Positions 21,088-34,014 of a DNA stretch of 64,000 nt are shown here, one piece after another. This DNA is from Physcia stellaris (taxonomy: Eukaryota; Ascomycota; Lecanoromycetes; Caliciales; Physciaceae). Within the stretch, counting starts at the first letter, position 1. The number at the start of each line of letters is the position of its first letter. Both the position numbers and the translations under genes were made by a program. The stretch lies in assembly GCA_018902385.1 (NCBI GenBank), contig JABSSW010000038.1, forward strand, positions 248,001-312,000, in the 5' to 3' direction. The notes under the pieces are model-generated. The model did no database searches. It saw only the letters and a program-made list of their open reading frames with translations, and was not told the DNA's origin.

Positions 21088-23645
21088 CTAGTGGTGAATG
21101 GGAGCGACGATCTCGACCGCGGTCGTTGTAGGGCGAGAGGGTGGATTCGGGGGCTTGGGGGTGCGGGTGCGGATGGGGGCGGGCGAGAGGTCGTAGTAGC
21201 CATCCTGCGGTAGTTCTGCGTGCAGCCCGGATGGGTGGGTAGGGAGGAAAGACGGCGAGCGGGAAGCGACGGAGCCGCGGGGAGCGTAGTCCAGGGACTC
21301 GATACTCTCGGACCAATCGCCCTTGTGGTCCGTCGTGCCGTCGTCGCTCATCTCGTAGACGTGACCGCGTTGGTGTTGGTGCTGGGGTTGCGTTTCGAAG
21401 TAGCTCCCCGCTGGCGCTGCCTGGGCTTGTTGTGCAAAGAAGTACTTTTTGCGGTCTTCGTCGCCCATGAACGACTCGACGCGGCGGGGCATGTAGACGC
21501 TGTTGGAAGCAGAGGCGGAGGTGACGAAGGAATCGAAGGAGTCGCGCGGATGGAGTGGTATGTGTGGGGCGTTCGGGTTGCGTGGCATCATATTGGGGAG
21601 GGTGAGGCCGGAGTCGTTGTTGTGCATGTACCAGCCGCCAGGGAGACGTTCCGCAGGGGCGAAGCGGCCTTCGAGATGTTCTGTGGGCTGAAGAGGGATT
21701 TGACCGATATGCTTTTCTGGGTGACGGGCTTCTGCCGCGGGCTTGAAGGTTTCGGGTACCACGTTAAGATCGTCCCCTGTAGCTTCGGCATGCTCAATGG
21801 CTTGTTGTGGTGTGGTGTGAGTATCTGCTTGGCCAGCGTCCGCACGAGGACCGCCCCAGGTACGTTGACCGGCTGTGAAGATACCGTAGACCATATAGAC
21901 CCAATTGAAGAAGGGATTGATGACGAACATGATTGGGTACAGCCAGATTTTGAATCGTCGTAGTTTTGCTCCGAAATACAACATCAGAAGCCAATTGAGT
22001 CCCAGGGAGACTGCGATAAACCCGACGGGGAGATTCTTAACCTTGTTCGAGGTGGTGATGATTGAGAGAACCATGATGAAGAAGAGTAGGGCCGTTGTTC
22101 GAATGGTGTTTTGCATGAACCTGACGATGCACAAAAGAGGATATCTTCTCCACAACCGGGCATCCGTCAACATACAAACCTCGTTTGTGATAAAACCCAA
22201 GAACCATCTTCGGCGCTGCTTGAGAAGACTTCGATACGTCTGCACCGCTTCAGTTTTGCAGAAAGCCCCGGTACAAAGCTGAATTTGGTAGCGTTCCTTG
22301 GCACCAATCATGAACAAATGGGTTAACCAGCGATCCTCCCCTAAATGGCATTTGCCGTAGTCAAAGAGATCGTCACACTGTTCTGCTTTGTCCGCAAAGT
22401 AGTATTTGGCCATCTTTCGGAAAGCAGAGAACCGTAGCATTGTAAGTGCACCAGGAAGACAAGTAACAGCCCCACATCCTGATTCCACGGAACGTTCGAA
22501 GAGCTGCCCGTGGATATATTCCATGTCCTGCAGCAGTGTAATGAGTGAGTTCTTTTCGGTCGTTGCAGTGATAATCCCAGTCATTGCCAACATATTCTGC
22601 TTGCTTCCAGGCTTGAGCTCCTGCACAACATATTAGAAGTTTGCCCTAGGATGTCGTAGTTGTGATCCCACAACGGGGATGAGGACTCCCACTTACCATC
22701 TCGTACATGAAGTTCTGGATGCACACTTTGTCCAGGATACAGTCGGAATCAATGAAAAGAATGAACAGATTATCGTTCCGCTTCAAGTACTCCGTATAAA
22801 TCTTGTCAATGAGCTTGAATGTAGACTTTTGGCAATGACGCTTTCCACCGTGAGGAAACCTCGAGACTGTAATACGTGCCATTCGGTACGTGACATCGAT
22901 ACTTTTGGGATAGCTTTCCAACGTCAAGGGCACTCCGAGCTTTTCAATCGTCTTCAAATACAGCTCGTCTTCCTGATCTCCGTCGAAAGAAAGAAAGACG
23001 TGGAGGCATGAAGGGGGATAGTCGCAGTCAACCACGGAGTCAATAGCTGTCACCAAAACATCCGGCTCTTCTTTGTAGACGGGCATTACAATGACAGTCT
23101 TCGGCGCCGATGTCTCGTCCAATACAGTCTTGATTCGCTTTGTTCGGCCCAGAGAGTTTGTGACAAGCTGGTATATACAGAATAACCACGGAATTGTAAG
23201 TAGACCCGCAAAAGACCAGAATGCGAACCACTGCATGAAGGATACCATGGTTTCAGGATAGTATTGGGTAACCCTCGACGGAAGAGGAAGAGTGACAACC
23301 ATGATCGGAAGAAAAATGAGTCTGTCACGGTGTCAGTAGACAGCCTGACCGGATTCCATGATCCTGCACTGACCTGAGCAGTGAAAAGCCAATCATCATA
23401 ACGACCGCAAGGATTCGAATGCTCCAGTGTTCGGCTTTTATGAATACTTTGATTAAGCAGTATAAGAAGGCGGCAAGCCAGAGAAACCATTCAAGGAAGG
23501 CTGCCATCATTACGGTCCCCATGATGGAGACATAGACGATCTACATCCTATCAGCAATTTGTCCTCTATTTTCCCACTATAGAGTTCTCACATCTGCCGT
23601 TGGCCACTTGTCCTTGATGGACGGAATTCCGTTGTCTCCAGGCAT
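21088..23645 (-). CDS. chitin synthase, class VI-like
   Basis: Membrane glycosyltransferase that polymerises GlcNAc from UDP-GlcNAc into chitin for the cell wall. Minus-strand exons: 23645-23592, 23540-23374, 23321-22697 and 22620-21088; ~792 residues. There are two or three N-terminal membrane segments (residues ~20-110), then a GT2 catalytic domain: VIVMPVYKEEPDVL, SFDGDQEDE, LFIDSD, GEDRWLTHL and the product-binding QRRRW (about residue 417). Several C-terminal TM segments follow, then a disordered Ser/Pro/His-rich tail of ~260 residues. There is no cytochrome-b5 or myosin part, and the length is far below classes IV, V and VII. Together with the absence of the class I-III N-terminal domain, this points to class VI (A. 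fumigatus ChsD type). Class assignment is inference; chitin synthase itself is clear. Confidence 0.9.
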
Positions 23646-24965
23646 CTTGATGGTATTGTGTTGCAAACGAAGGTCGGAGTGAAGGTTTTTGTAGGTGATC
23701 CAAAGGAACGGACAGCGACGGGCAGTCTACTGCGGGTCGCCGAGGTGAGGTGAGAAGGCCTGCTGCATTGGTACCAAGATTAGCGATAGATTTTCGCAGA
23801 GAAACGCAGAGCCAGGCATTACTCCAGGGACGAGGCTTTACCTTGATATGATATGCCCTTTGCTTCTGTGACAGAAAGGACCTAGGCCAAACAAGCACTG
23901 GTACAGTGTGTGGAGGAGAATCGAAGAGGTGAATGGTGTTGATAGGGCCTTTCGGGGGTAGAATGCTTGTGATGGGAATATGCCTATTCTTAGTGACAGT
24001 GACCAATATCCATCACAGCTTGGTCCAGAATGTGAAATGTTCCAGTCCGCGCATGCCTCGTATTTGACGCAGGACCGATGCTGTAAAACCTGAAATGGAG
24101 TGGAGCCGATGCAAGGTTGGCAGCGTAGCCGCAGAAGCGAATGAGAAATGGCTGAGGAAACACGCTGGAGCGAGTGACTGAACCAAAGAAAAACCTGGCT
24201 CACAGAGGGAGAAACCGGTCAGAGGGGAAGGAAAGAAGGTAAAGAAGGCAAGGTGGTTTTTCCCACGAGAGGTGTCGATCAGGAGTCAGTTGTCCGTCTT
24301 CTCCGTGTTGTGCAAAGGCACAGCGGCAAGTTGCAACGGTTCCTGATTATTAAGCTACACGCCTTCTCCCGTGCAGGAGCGCCAAGACTGGGCTTTGCGG
24401 CTACAGCCAGACAACCAACCAATCGTCAGCGTGCTCGCACATGCTAACGCATCTCTGACCCCTGAATCCGACGGGAGCAGTGCTAAGGTACCTTAACCCT
24501 AGAAGCGTATATCACGTGCACGGGAGTGGGTCACTTGAGTCTTCGTCGTACCTCGCAAGGCTCGCATTTCATATCCCCGATTGCCTTCTCCTGCTTGATC
24601 AAACTACCGCCCTCCCCCAGCCATGTGCAGCACTGAAATAAATGACAACTCTAATCCACCAGCTCGCTGCAGTCTGATAGCTACTTTTCCACCCTTGTTC
24701 CTGTCACTCGACTTCCCGCCGCCACTTCACCCTCGCTATCCTTCTGAGCATCCTCCCTTGATCCACAGAGGTAGTGATGCTGCTGCTAATAGTTGGGGAG
24801 TGAAGACGGCCTCGACGGCGTTTCGCTTCTGGATCTTGTGACTACCAAGAAGCAGTGACTCCCTATGAGCCTAGCTTTCGAGATGCTACTGTATCGGGTG
24901 ATGGAAGAACTTGCCAAGCATGCAAGCAAATCGTTCTCAGGTCCTGTCAGGCCCAATGGGCCGCA
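23646..24965. other. intergenic, chitin synthase promoter and NMD2 3' flank
   Basis: About 1.3 kb without a supportable gene. Upstream of the chitin synthase on the minus strand there are open frames (23566-24203), but none continues the chitin synthase N-terminus or has a recognisable product. CACGTG-like sequence occurs near 24515; its meaning is unknown. Confidence 0.45.
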
Positions 24966-27900
24966 TTAGCCAACTGTAATCTTGCTGGGTTTGTGGGAGC
25001 CTCCGCGGCCCTGGCCCCGACGGGTAGAGCCAGTTCCTCGGTCATACCAGTCCACATCGCTGAGCTGGAGCTTCCTAGCCCGATGACCACCTCGACTTGA
25101 TCCAGCCTTTTCCGCCGGTCGGGTATTGCTGTTGTTGGCCGTCGGTTGTTGAAGTGACGGATTATGCTGGTGTCTTTCGCCACCAAGACCTTGAGATGCA
25201 GATTCGTGAGCATTCATAATTTGACGGATATTGGGGTTTGGCTGAACAAAGGGGTCAAAGTAGAGATCAGTATCTATACCGCTTTGGTCCGCAGTAGAGC
25301 CTTGCAGGTCGTAGTTCAACACGAGGTTCTTGATCCGTTGCTGCTCTGCCCGTTCGGCTTCCTTTTGGGTCTTCATTGCAACAGCAAATTGTGAGTCAGA
25401 AGGCATCTCGATCGTACGAGTCTATGAGGTAGTCAGTGACGCGGCAAGATCAGAAGGGTTCCTGGGTAAGACCTACGTGTTGTCGGTTGCCTTTCTTGGT
25501 CATGAGGGAGAATGCCATGGTGTTCGGAGCCGTTGTGGTGCCCTCGTTAGGACTGTCCTCAGCATTGACCGTTGTCTCGCGTGGAGCACGGCGCATCGGC
25601 AATGGAACGTCGAACATAGGCTTCCTCTCGAATTTCCTGGACTCAACACTTTCTGTCATCATCTTCGCAAGCTCTCTGTCGAATTCAGCCTCGGCCTCTG
25701 GGTCACGCTCCTCTATTTGACGGGTAACAACAATGTCTTCGCCAAAATCCGAGTCAGGTTTGGAATCACCATTTGTCAAAGGCTGCTTCGCTGTTTAGCG
25801 CAATCTTCAAGTTACTATCGTCGGATTCTATACTTCTGCGTCAACATCCTCACTAGACGATTGTCCCTCTTCCATCTCCGGTACGGGTGGCTCGTCTTCG
25901 TCAGCATCGTCACTCGAAGAATCGCCGTCTTCTACAGCTTCGATCTCGATTGTCTTCTCTGGTTCTTGGGCCTTGTAGTGTTGGCTCACAATTTCGGCGA
26001 ATGCACGGCCAGCATCTTCAAAATTGCTGGCAAGCTTCCATTGTGGCCTTGTGAGCGCATAGGTATCTTGGATGATAAAGTCGATGTCCATAGGCAGCAG
26101 CTCTTTAGTATGTATATAGTACTGTATCGTGATCAGTAATTATGGTTCCTTGCGCAGATGCTGTCATACCTGGAAGAAGGTCAGGAAAAAGTCAAGCTTC
26201 TTCTTAGCCGATCCTCGGTCAAAGCAGACACCGCAGGTATCAAGAAGAGTGCACACTAGGCGGATTCTGAAAAAGTCATCTGGCATATCGAGAGTATTCA
26301 ACCTATCGGGTGTAGGTGTCCCATTCGCTAATGAAATTAATACAAATTTGATAGAGGTTTTAGAGGCTTACCGTGTCCAAAGCTGATGATACGGTAGAGA
26401 GCATCAAATATCACGGGCGAGTCGACCATCTTGTAATTGTACAGTTCACCCAGATACTTGACCTCCGCAAGGCGACGTTGATTGAACTTGAAGTCATTTT
26501 GCTCGAGACCGAGGGTGATTTGCTCGAGTAGATTGTCAATGCAGAGGATGACGAAACCTGGATGATAGCGGTATAGGGAACCCATCAGCACTGCCAGAAG
26601 GTGAATATTGCTGTACTTGACCTTGCCCGGCTTTGAGAAGATTTTTTCCAAGATATTGACAACCTAGCACGCAATCAGTCAAAGCGTTCTCGTAAGAAGA
26701 AGCAGTATACCTCTAGCTCTTCCCAGTGCAGCTTTCGAATCGATTTGAGAATCTTTGTGTACGTCCTCTTGTTCATGTCCAAATACACGATCTTACTGAT
26801 GAAAAGCTCGACTGGCGTCCTCTCCTTCTGTTGGATCGCCGCTCGCTCTGGAGGATTTACATAATAGATTGCATTCTCGATCAACATGCGTTCTTGCTGC
26901 CCAAGATGCTGTGCAGCCTTCTTACGCTGGAGTGTTTCTAGAAATGAAGACGCTCTAGGTGCGGTGTCCGGATTGCGTAGCAAGTATCGTCCACAAATCT
27001 CTAGCAAGTTTCCGATAATCTCAATGTTCATTCTGGAAAAGTCGTCCAAGCTGACTTTGAGACAATGAAAGATCACATGTTCAGGCACAACGCCGAATTT
27101 GGTGAGTTCTGCAAGGTAGCGAATGTTGCCAGTCCGCACCTGGCCAAGAAAGTCCTTCTGTTTTCGCCGTTGTAGACTACGAAATTCTTCATCCAAGTAA
27201 GAGACAAGTCCATGAGAAATATCTGGTAGATACTTCCCAAGCGTGGCCACCAGGCGTGAATACAGTGGCATTAAATCCGATCTACCTTTAGGAACCTCTT
27301 GTACAGCCTTGATCAAACGGTTTCGCGATGCTTTCGAATTCAGGAAACAGAAGTCAATTGCGGCTTGGTCTACCATGTCCTTGCTCTGAAGCTCGGTTAG
27401 ACGTGCGAGAAGAGCGTCAACCTGTGCACCGACTGTCTTGTTTGCAATGGCAGTAGATTGGTCATCAGTATTTGCAGTTGAGTTTGACTTGTCCAAGGAT
27501 TCCCTGATCTCACTGTTGGTTGCCGAGCTATCGACTCGTTTTCCGACTTGTTCATCTTCAGCTTTCTTCTTCCTGCCGTCCTCCAGCAAGATACCGGGTA
27601 CCCTGTCTTGGAGATCGATCAGATTTTCGTAGAATCGTCGCTCTTCTTCATCCTCCCAGATCCCAGCTCCTTCGGCCTGACCTCTCAAATACTCGCCAGT
27701 CTTTACAAGGCCGATACCTGTAGGGCCTGTGGTATCTTGAACGCTTTTTTCTTCAAGGTTCGGCATTTCCGACTCGAGTATATCACACAAGGTCTGCGCA
27801 TTAGTCATAAGCTTTTCCTGCGCTTTGAGCTGCTTTTCATGGTTGGCTTGTCTATCTTCAAAGACTTCACCGGATTTAACATAGGCCTCTGCATTACGTT

Positions 27901-29001
27901 TTGCTTGAGTGGTGATCTGTTTATGATCTCTGACAATGTGTTGCTTAACATCCTCGAGGTATCTGTTGAGTACATTTTTGAACCTTTGCTGAAGCTCCGA
28001 GCTTGCTAACGGAGGGTCATCAGCAGAAGTTGTAGAAGCGGATTCTTCATCAGTCGAGCTCAAATACCCATGCTCAGGAGCTGCAGCTGTCACTGTCCCA
28101 TTTGTTTTGACGCTTTTGCGGCCTTCTGCGGCAGAGTGGACTCCCAGCACATCCCAACCGAAGCTCTTCACAAATTGAACGATTAGTGGCAAGTTTGTGT
28201 GCTCTTTGTCATGACCGAGAAGATCCTTCAACACTTCAAGTGGGAAGGGCTCTGCGTCGAGTCCCGGAATCGACTTCGCCGCTCCTTGTCCGGGCTTGGT
28301 CTTTCCTACAGCTTCGCTAAGCTTGCTATTTGCTGGACCTGCATTCTCCTTGCCTCGACTAGTCGCATCCTCGGGTCTGACCACATCATCCAAACTTCTG
28401 AGCACTCCAACAAGCCACAATTCTGTCACGACCTTAAGTAACGCCCTCTGCCGAGCTAGACGTTCCTTTTCTTCCTTCTCCCTAGCATCTTGAGGTAGCG
28501 CCTTAAGCTGTGACTTCTCCGGCGTGCTCAGCCCACGACCCAGTAACCATCCTAAGTAGCATGTGTATTGGGAGGGGCCGAACCGTTGGTGTAGCGAGCT
28601 TACAACTTCCACTCCTGCTGCAATGTCCCCAGGCGTCTTCACCTTACAGAGACCTTCATATGTCGCCGATATGACTTCCGACAGATATTTTTGTAGTGAA
28701 AGAGAGCGTAATTCTTGCAGGAATGCAGTTGTGCTTGCAGCCGTTATCGCCGTGCGTAGTCGTTTAATGAAGGCAGTGTTTTTCTTCAGCGAGGAGTCGA
28801 GCGATCCATTTGTATTGAATACCTCTACTCGTTGAATCAACAAAAGTGCACTTCGTTGCTGCTGGATAGTTGTGCTCACCTTCACCGGCCCAGGCTCGTG
28901 TGTTGTTAGCGCGAAGCTCACCTTGAGACGTCGTTAGCCCTTCGGACAGGAATTAGGTGAGTGGGCTGATCAGGATACTTACGCTTCTTCTTGCGATCCA
29001 T
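24966..29001 (-). CDS. NMD2: nonsense-mediated mRNA decay protein Nmd2/Upf2
   Basis: Central bridge between Upf1 and Upf3 in nonsense-mediated decay. Eight minus-strand exons: 29001-28983, 28921-28880, 28824-26711, 26663-26372, 26327-26170, 26121-25834, 25785-25477 and 25421-24966; all phases agree, giving ~1225 residues. The N-terminus MDRKKKRELR then leads to LDSSLKKNTAFIKRLRT, a hallmark of Upf2. Three MIF4G-like helical regions span about residues 30-880. An acidic stretch (EDGDSSSDDADEDE) and the C-terminal Upf1-binding region with FDVPLPMRRAPRET and SLMTKKGNRQ follow. The acceptor for exon 7 (GAAG at 25786-25789) is the weakest; the others are canonical. The tail is Gly/Arg-rich. The start is 555 bp from the divergent SulP gene, so the two may share a promoter. 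Confidence 0.95.
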
Positions 29002-29556
29002 GAGAAGCACGCATGTGGAAACGCGACAGACGTCGTGGTGGCGACTAATGTCAAGGCCTCCTTGACTTCATAGGTAGTAAGTAGTTCAAGGGATGTGAAG
29101 CTTTCGGTTAGGTACTTGAGCGGCTCATGAAATAGGCTTTCGAAGCACCAAAGCGAATCATTGGTGGTCGGAAAGCCGTTGAGATAAGGTAAGAGTCACG
29201 CCACAAAGCTTCACTCTTTGATAAGTAAGGTGGGTAGCAGCTTTCCCGCTCGTCAAACGGTGTCGAAGCGAAGGCGGGCAGGTGTAATCGTGCAATCGAT
29301 AAGTTGACGCGGGACACGAGATCGACAACAGCCTGTCATGCGAGGCTAAACACACGCACCCGACCACCCATGAAATTCTTTTTTTCTTCTTCACGTGTCA
29401 GCAGGCGCATTCCGCCAGTCAGCCTTCACTTATGAGAACATGATTTTGCTTCTTCCCCCATTTCTGCGATGCGACTTCACCTTACATCTTTACCCACAAC
29501 ATTTATGATGCCACCATGAAGCCTGTATAATTTGGTGTCACGCCAATCGCTCCGCC
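29002..29556. promoter_or_regulatory. divergent intergenic region NMD2 / SulP transporter
   Basis: 555 bp between two ATGs facing away from each other. It must carry both promoters. No conserved motif can be assigned by eye; CACGTG occurs at about 29393. Confidence 0.5.
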
Positions 29557-32207
29557 ATGTCCGCCAATCCGCCGCCGTCCCGCCCTCATTCCCGCTCTCA
29601 CTCCCGCCAATCCTCATTTCATGGTCGATTTGTCAATCAACCATCCCGCCTGCGTCAATCGCACGTTGCCAGTCCTGCCGAGCCCCCGGAAGAAAGCGGG
29701 AATGTCCAAAATTCTTCAACCGATGAGTCTGGTACACTGCAGAATTCGGAAGAGAGTACAGGCACGCTTGCAAGCAAAGCGCCCACCTCTGTGCGAGATA
29801 AGGTTGTCGATGGCTATTTCAGTGTTTGGGGCCGTTCCAGCTGCAATTATTGTGGAAATGGAGAATGCGAGCATGGACTCCTGTCTCCACGGGCCTGGGA
29901 TGACCCGACCACAGAAAGGGGTAATGGCAGCTACGGAGGGAAACTCGACTCCCACGGAGGAGATACGATGCATTCCGTCTTGGGAGATGCCGTCACGGAT
30001 GGATTGATTGGTGGAAGAGTGGGGAGAGAAGATCAGGAAGATGATGGTGCGATTCAAAAGATGAGCACGACCGACTGGCTGGCACGAAAACATGGAGTGA
30101 TTCGGAGAAGAACAATGTATGTCAGCCAGGTGTTTAGAGCCAAGCTTGTTAATCAAGTTTCTGCGCTGCCTTTCAACACAAATGGCTGACATGTCATCTT
30201 CGTCAGGTATCTTACGTATTACATTCCACTCTTCCAGTGGATACATCAGTACAAGTGGTCTTACCTTCGTGGGGATCTAATCGCCGCACTAACGATGGCA
30301 TCGTTCTACCTACCAATGTCTCTCTCGTATGCAGCAAATCTTGCACACACACCGCCGATCAACGGGCTATATTCGTTCGTGTTCAATCCCATCCTTTATG
30401 CCGTCTTAGGTAGCTGTCCTCAGATGGTAGTCGGCCCAGAAGCTGCTGGCTCTCTTCTAGTTGGTCAGATCGTTCGCACTTCTATTGATCAGGGCGTTAC
30501 TGGGGACCAAGATGCTATGATGCAGGCCCGAGTAGCGGGGGTGGTAACGAGTATGGCGGGCGCAATTATCCTTATTGCCGGCATTACCCGTCTTGGGTTC
30601 TTAGACAGTGTGCTTTCTAGACCCTTCTTGAGAGGTTTTATCAGTGCTATTGGTTTTGTGATCCTGGTTGATCAACTGATCCCTGAGCTGGGCTTGAATA
30701 AGAGAGCGAAACATGCAGGCTCCGTGAGCCATGGCAGTAGCATCAGGAAATTGATCTTCTTGGGTAAAGACGTCAAGTTCGCGCATAGATTGACTGCAGG
30801 GGTGAGTTTCGGTAGCTTCGCCATTATCATGGTCTGCAGGTAATTATGATGCAACTCCCAGGATGAAGATTGATCGCTGATGAATGTTGAATTAGATCTC
30901 TCAAAAAGCGAATGCAGCCTCGATATCCATTTGTAGCCTACGTGCCCGATCGCTTTATCGTGGTTGTTCTCTCGGCAGTCTTCACCTGGAGGTTCGGATG
31001 GGACAAAAAAGGACTAGAGATCTTGGGGAACATCAAGTCGACAACAGGCTCATCCTTCAACTTCCACTGGCCTTTTTTGCCGGCCTACATGAACCATATT
31101 CAGGAAGCTATGAGCACTTCATTCCTCATTGCCCTCCTTGGCTTTTTCGAATCTTCAGTTGCTGCCAAAAGCCTGGGTGGTGGGGAAGGAAAGCACGGGC
31201 AAGGCATTCAAGGCATGACCCTAAGCGCAAATCGTGAGCTCGTGGCCCTCGGCGTCGCCAATGTTGTCGGCGGGTGTTCTATGGCTCTGCCTGCGTTCGG
31301 TGGTTATGGCAGAAGCAAGGTCAACGCATCCACCGGCGGAACCACACCCATGAGCAGCGTATTCTTGAGTCTTATCACCATTATCTGCGTACTCTTCCTA
31401 CTTCCTTACTTCCATTACTTACCCGTAAGTGATACCCAAAGTTATGTTTCAAGTGTTCAGCTAACAGCCTGACAGAAAGCTGTCTTATCGTCGATGATAT
31501 CTGTGGTAGCGTATTCACTTATCGAGGAGTGTCCTCATGATATTAAATTTTTTGTCAATATCCGCGGCTGGTCTGAACTAACCTTGATGTTCATTATCTT
31601 CGCTGCGACGGTGTTTTATTCGCTGTCCCTAGGGATTGCCATGGGCATCGGTTTATCGCTTCTCTCTGTCATTAGGCACGCTACCAAACCTAGGATCCAG
31701 ATCTTGGGCCGAGTACCAGGATCTGATGGGCAATTTGAAAATGCCGAAGATAACCCTCAAGCCTTGGAATTCATCGAAGGTTGCTTGATCGTGAAAATGC
31801 CCGAGCCATTGACCTTTGCAAACACGGGGGACCTCAAGAATCGATTGAGAAGGTTAGAGCTTTATGGTACAACAGCTGCTCATCCAGCCCTCCCACGAGT
31901 ACGAGCTGCCGAGCATAATCAAAACATCATCTTCGATGTTCACGGTGTGACGGGTCTAGATGGGTCTGGCACTCAGGTCCTTGCAGAAATCGTGGATGGA
32001 TATGTCCGCAAAGGCACTCGTGTCTTTTTCTGTAGGGTGCCAAAGACAAATAGCCCAGTATTCAAGATGTTCGAGAAGAGCGGTATTGTGGAGCGATGTG
32101 GCGGCATGAGGCATTTTGTCAAGAGCGTAGACGAAGCACTGAGAATGTCGGAGCTGGAGAGTCTGTCGGAGTTTTATCGAGATAACCCAGAAAGATCTGA
32201 TGGCTGA
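29557..32207 (+). CDS. SulP/SLC26-family anion transporter with STAS domain
   Basis: Exons 29557-30116, 30207-30839, 30896-31424 and 31476-32207 (all GT..AG) give ~817 residues. The first ~190 residues are cytosolic and Ser-rich with a small Cys cluster, CNYCGNGECEHG. About 10-12 membrane segments follow, including the SulP signatures MASFYLPMSLSYA, NGLYSFVFNPILYAVLGSC and VGPEAAGSLL. The C-terminus is a STAS domain (about residues 640-800) with IIFDVHGVTGLDGSGTQVL. The family carries sulfate, other anions or related solutes. The architecture (long N-terminal tail, STAS, no cyclic-nucleotide domain) resembles the yeast YPR003C type rather than the plasma-membrane sulfate permeases Sul1/Sul2. 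Substrate and membrane are not visible from sequence. Confidence 0.88.
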
Positions 32208-32532
32208 GGTGTCGAGGTAAATCTACTGCGAGATTCGTTGACCATTGCGTAAACGCAGTAACACTTTCAAAGACATGAATTATATCACGGTTCAGTCACA
32301 CAGGCTCTCTCAAACAACACCGTGTCATTGATGCTGCGATTTTAACACGTGCGAAGTCAATGTCATACTTAAGGTTCAAAACCCCCCCAGCAGAATCACT
32401 ACCATGTCAACCTAATCGCTCAACCCGTGCCAGAGCTACGGTAGGAAGCCTTTTTCCTAGGTTCTGAAATCCAGGTTCTGCTCTCTCTCTCAACTGCTAT
32501 TTACCCGTCTAAATACGTGTCAGTTATTGGCC
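32208..32532. other. intergenic, BTB gene promoter
   Basis: About 325 bp with no gene; it contains a run of eight C at 32383-32390 and pyrimidine-rich sequence before the ATG. Confidence 0.5.
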
Positions 32533-33237
32533 ATGGACCAGCTGGATCGATCTCCTCATCTGATTACTAAATTCCACAATTCACCTGCGATACCCCTCGT
32601 TGTCGGTGAAGGCGACGAAGAACAAATTTTATATGTCCATGAGACTCTTCTAGTCACGACCTCCGAATACTTCCGCGTGGCGCTACAAAGTAATTTCATC
32701 GAAGGACAAGAAAAGCGGTGTTCCTTCCAGGACGACAAACCTTATGCTTTCCATTGCTTAGTGCAATATCTCTACAAAGGCGATTATAACGTCACCACCG
32801 CATGGCCTGCAGCAGAAGGCGGTGAGCAGCAGTCTTGGTTTCTCCTTCACGCACATTGTTTTGCGCTTGGAAATAAATTGGTCACCTCATCATTCAAGAA
32901 ATTTGTAGTTTATCGACTTGCCGGTGTCTTACAAAACGCCGACGATCCACCTACTATGGAGACGTTACTTGCCATGGCACGGATCGTGTATGAGGGTACA
33001 CTTCCACAAGATGGCCACGCAATGAGAGATCTTCTTGCACTTTATTATGCTAGCCGTCTAGGTGGCGAGGGAGGTCATTGTGCAAAGCCCGATTCAATGT
33101 GCTGGAAACCTGTGGAGATCGAAGGTTTGATGAATAACCAGCAAACCGAATTTATTGTGGACGTTCTGAAAAGGGTTCGAGGATCGTCGAGTGTTGATGT
33201 TGGAAAATTCATGAGGCATCATTACAAAAAAGCATAA
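32533..33237 (+). CDS. BTB/POZ-domain protein
   Basis: Intronless, 234 residues; ATG 32533 (CCATGG context) is used because the frame upstream begins only with TTG. An N-terminal BTB-like fold occupies about residues 20-120: PLVVGEGDEEQILYVHETLL (strand then helix), SEYFRVALQSNFIEGQEK, and FHCLVQYLYKGDY. This matches the conserved order of BTB domains, which dimerise and often serve as Cul3 adaptors. The C-terminal half, with HAHCFALGNKL and ALYYASR, is the helical region seen in many fungal stand-alone BTB proteins. No second domain is visible. The partner and role are unknown. Confidence 0.82.
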   Translation: MDQLDRSPHLITKFHNSPAIPLVVGEGDEEQILYVHETLLVTTSEYFRVALQSNFIEGQEKRCSFQDDKPYAFHCLVQYLYKGDYNVTTAWPAAEGGEQQSWFLLHAHCFALGNKLVTSSFKKFVVYRLAGVLQNADDPPTMETLLAMARIVYEGTLPQDGHAMRDLLALYYASRLGGEGGHCAKPDSMCWKPVEIEGLMNNQQTEFIVDVLKRVRGSSSVDVGKFMRHHYKKA

Positions 33238-34014
33238 TCGACTACTACGGCAAGAAAGCGCCGACTATCCCGCAAGCCAGACGTCTTGGGAATAGTGTAA
33301 GAGACCACAAGTCAAGGAACTCACGTACTCTCATTGAAGCAAAATGCGGGCAAAGTAGACAATGGATGCATTCTCGGACAACTCCTCAGACTTTCTGTAG
33401 GTCATAGGTATGCTTGAGGATCTTGAGCTTATAGTTCAATGGTGAGCACCAGTTTTTCACCTAATGATGTATGAAATACTAAGTATTATCTCTAGGGTCA
33501 CGAGCATACATTCCCAGCTTGTCATGAGATTAGCTGTTCAAAGACCCTTGAAGCCACCTAATTTATTGATCTTGCTCATCGTACATTTCCACCATTTCAT
33601 ATGCAGTTGAGTCTCTGATGTCACAACGTAGTCACCGAACAGCATCCGCAACGATCATGCACTTACCGTCATTCCTTGTCCGATTGTGACTGTTTTCTCA
33701 AGCCGCGGCCACAGAGCAACCGACGTTACAATCCCTCAATACTGTACCAGCAACCCTGTACGAGGTGTACCCAAGGTCGAATCAATGCTCTGTTCATTAA
33801 GCCTACTGTCAAATCATTGAAAGTGTGCATGCTAGACTTTTGCATCTGTAGCTGATTACTTTTCACCTGTTGACACTTGGGGAACGCATGCCCAATTCTC
33901 TGCATTTTCAATTGTATCTCACGCAAGAATCAGAGATAACAGTAATGTGCGGCCGCCCGATAACGCGTCTATTCCGGCTATCGCCGTACTTACATGTACT
34001 TTAACACATGATTA

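Noticed and set aside
21220-21963. 247-codon ORF on + opposite the chitin synthase tail
   Set aside because: Antisense shadow of the GC-rich, low-complexity C-terminal coding region of the chitin synthase.
33430-33530. tRNA-like A box (TAGTTCAATGG) at 33433
   Set aside because: No matching B box (GGTTCGANNCC) or acceptor-stem complement downstream; at most a relic or chance match.
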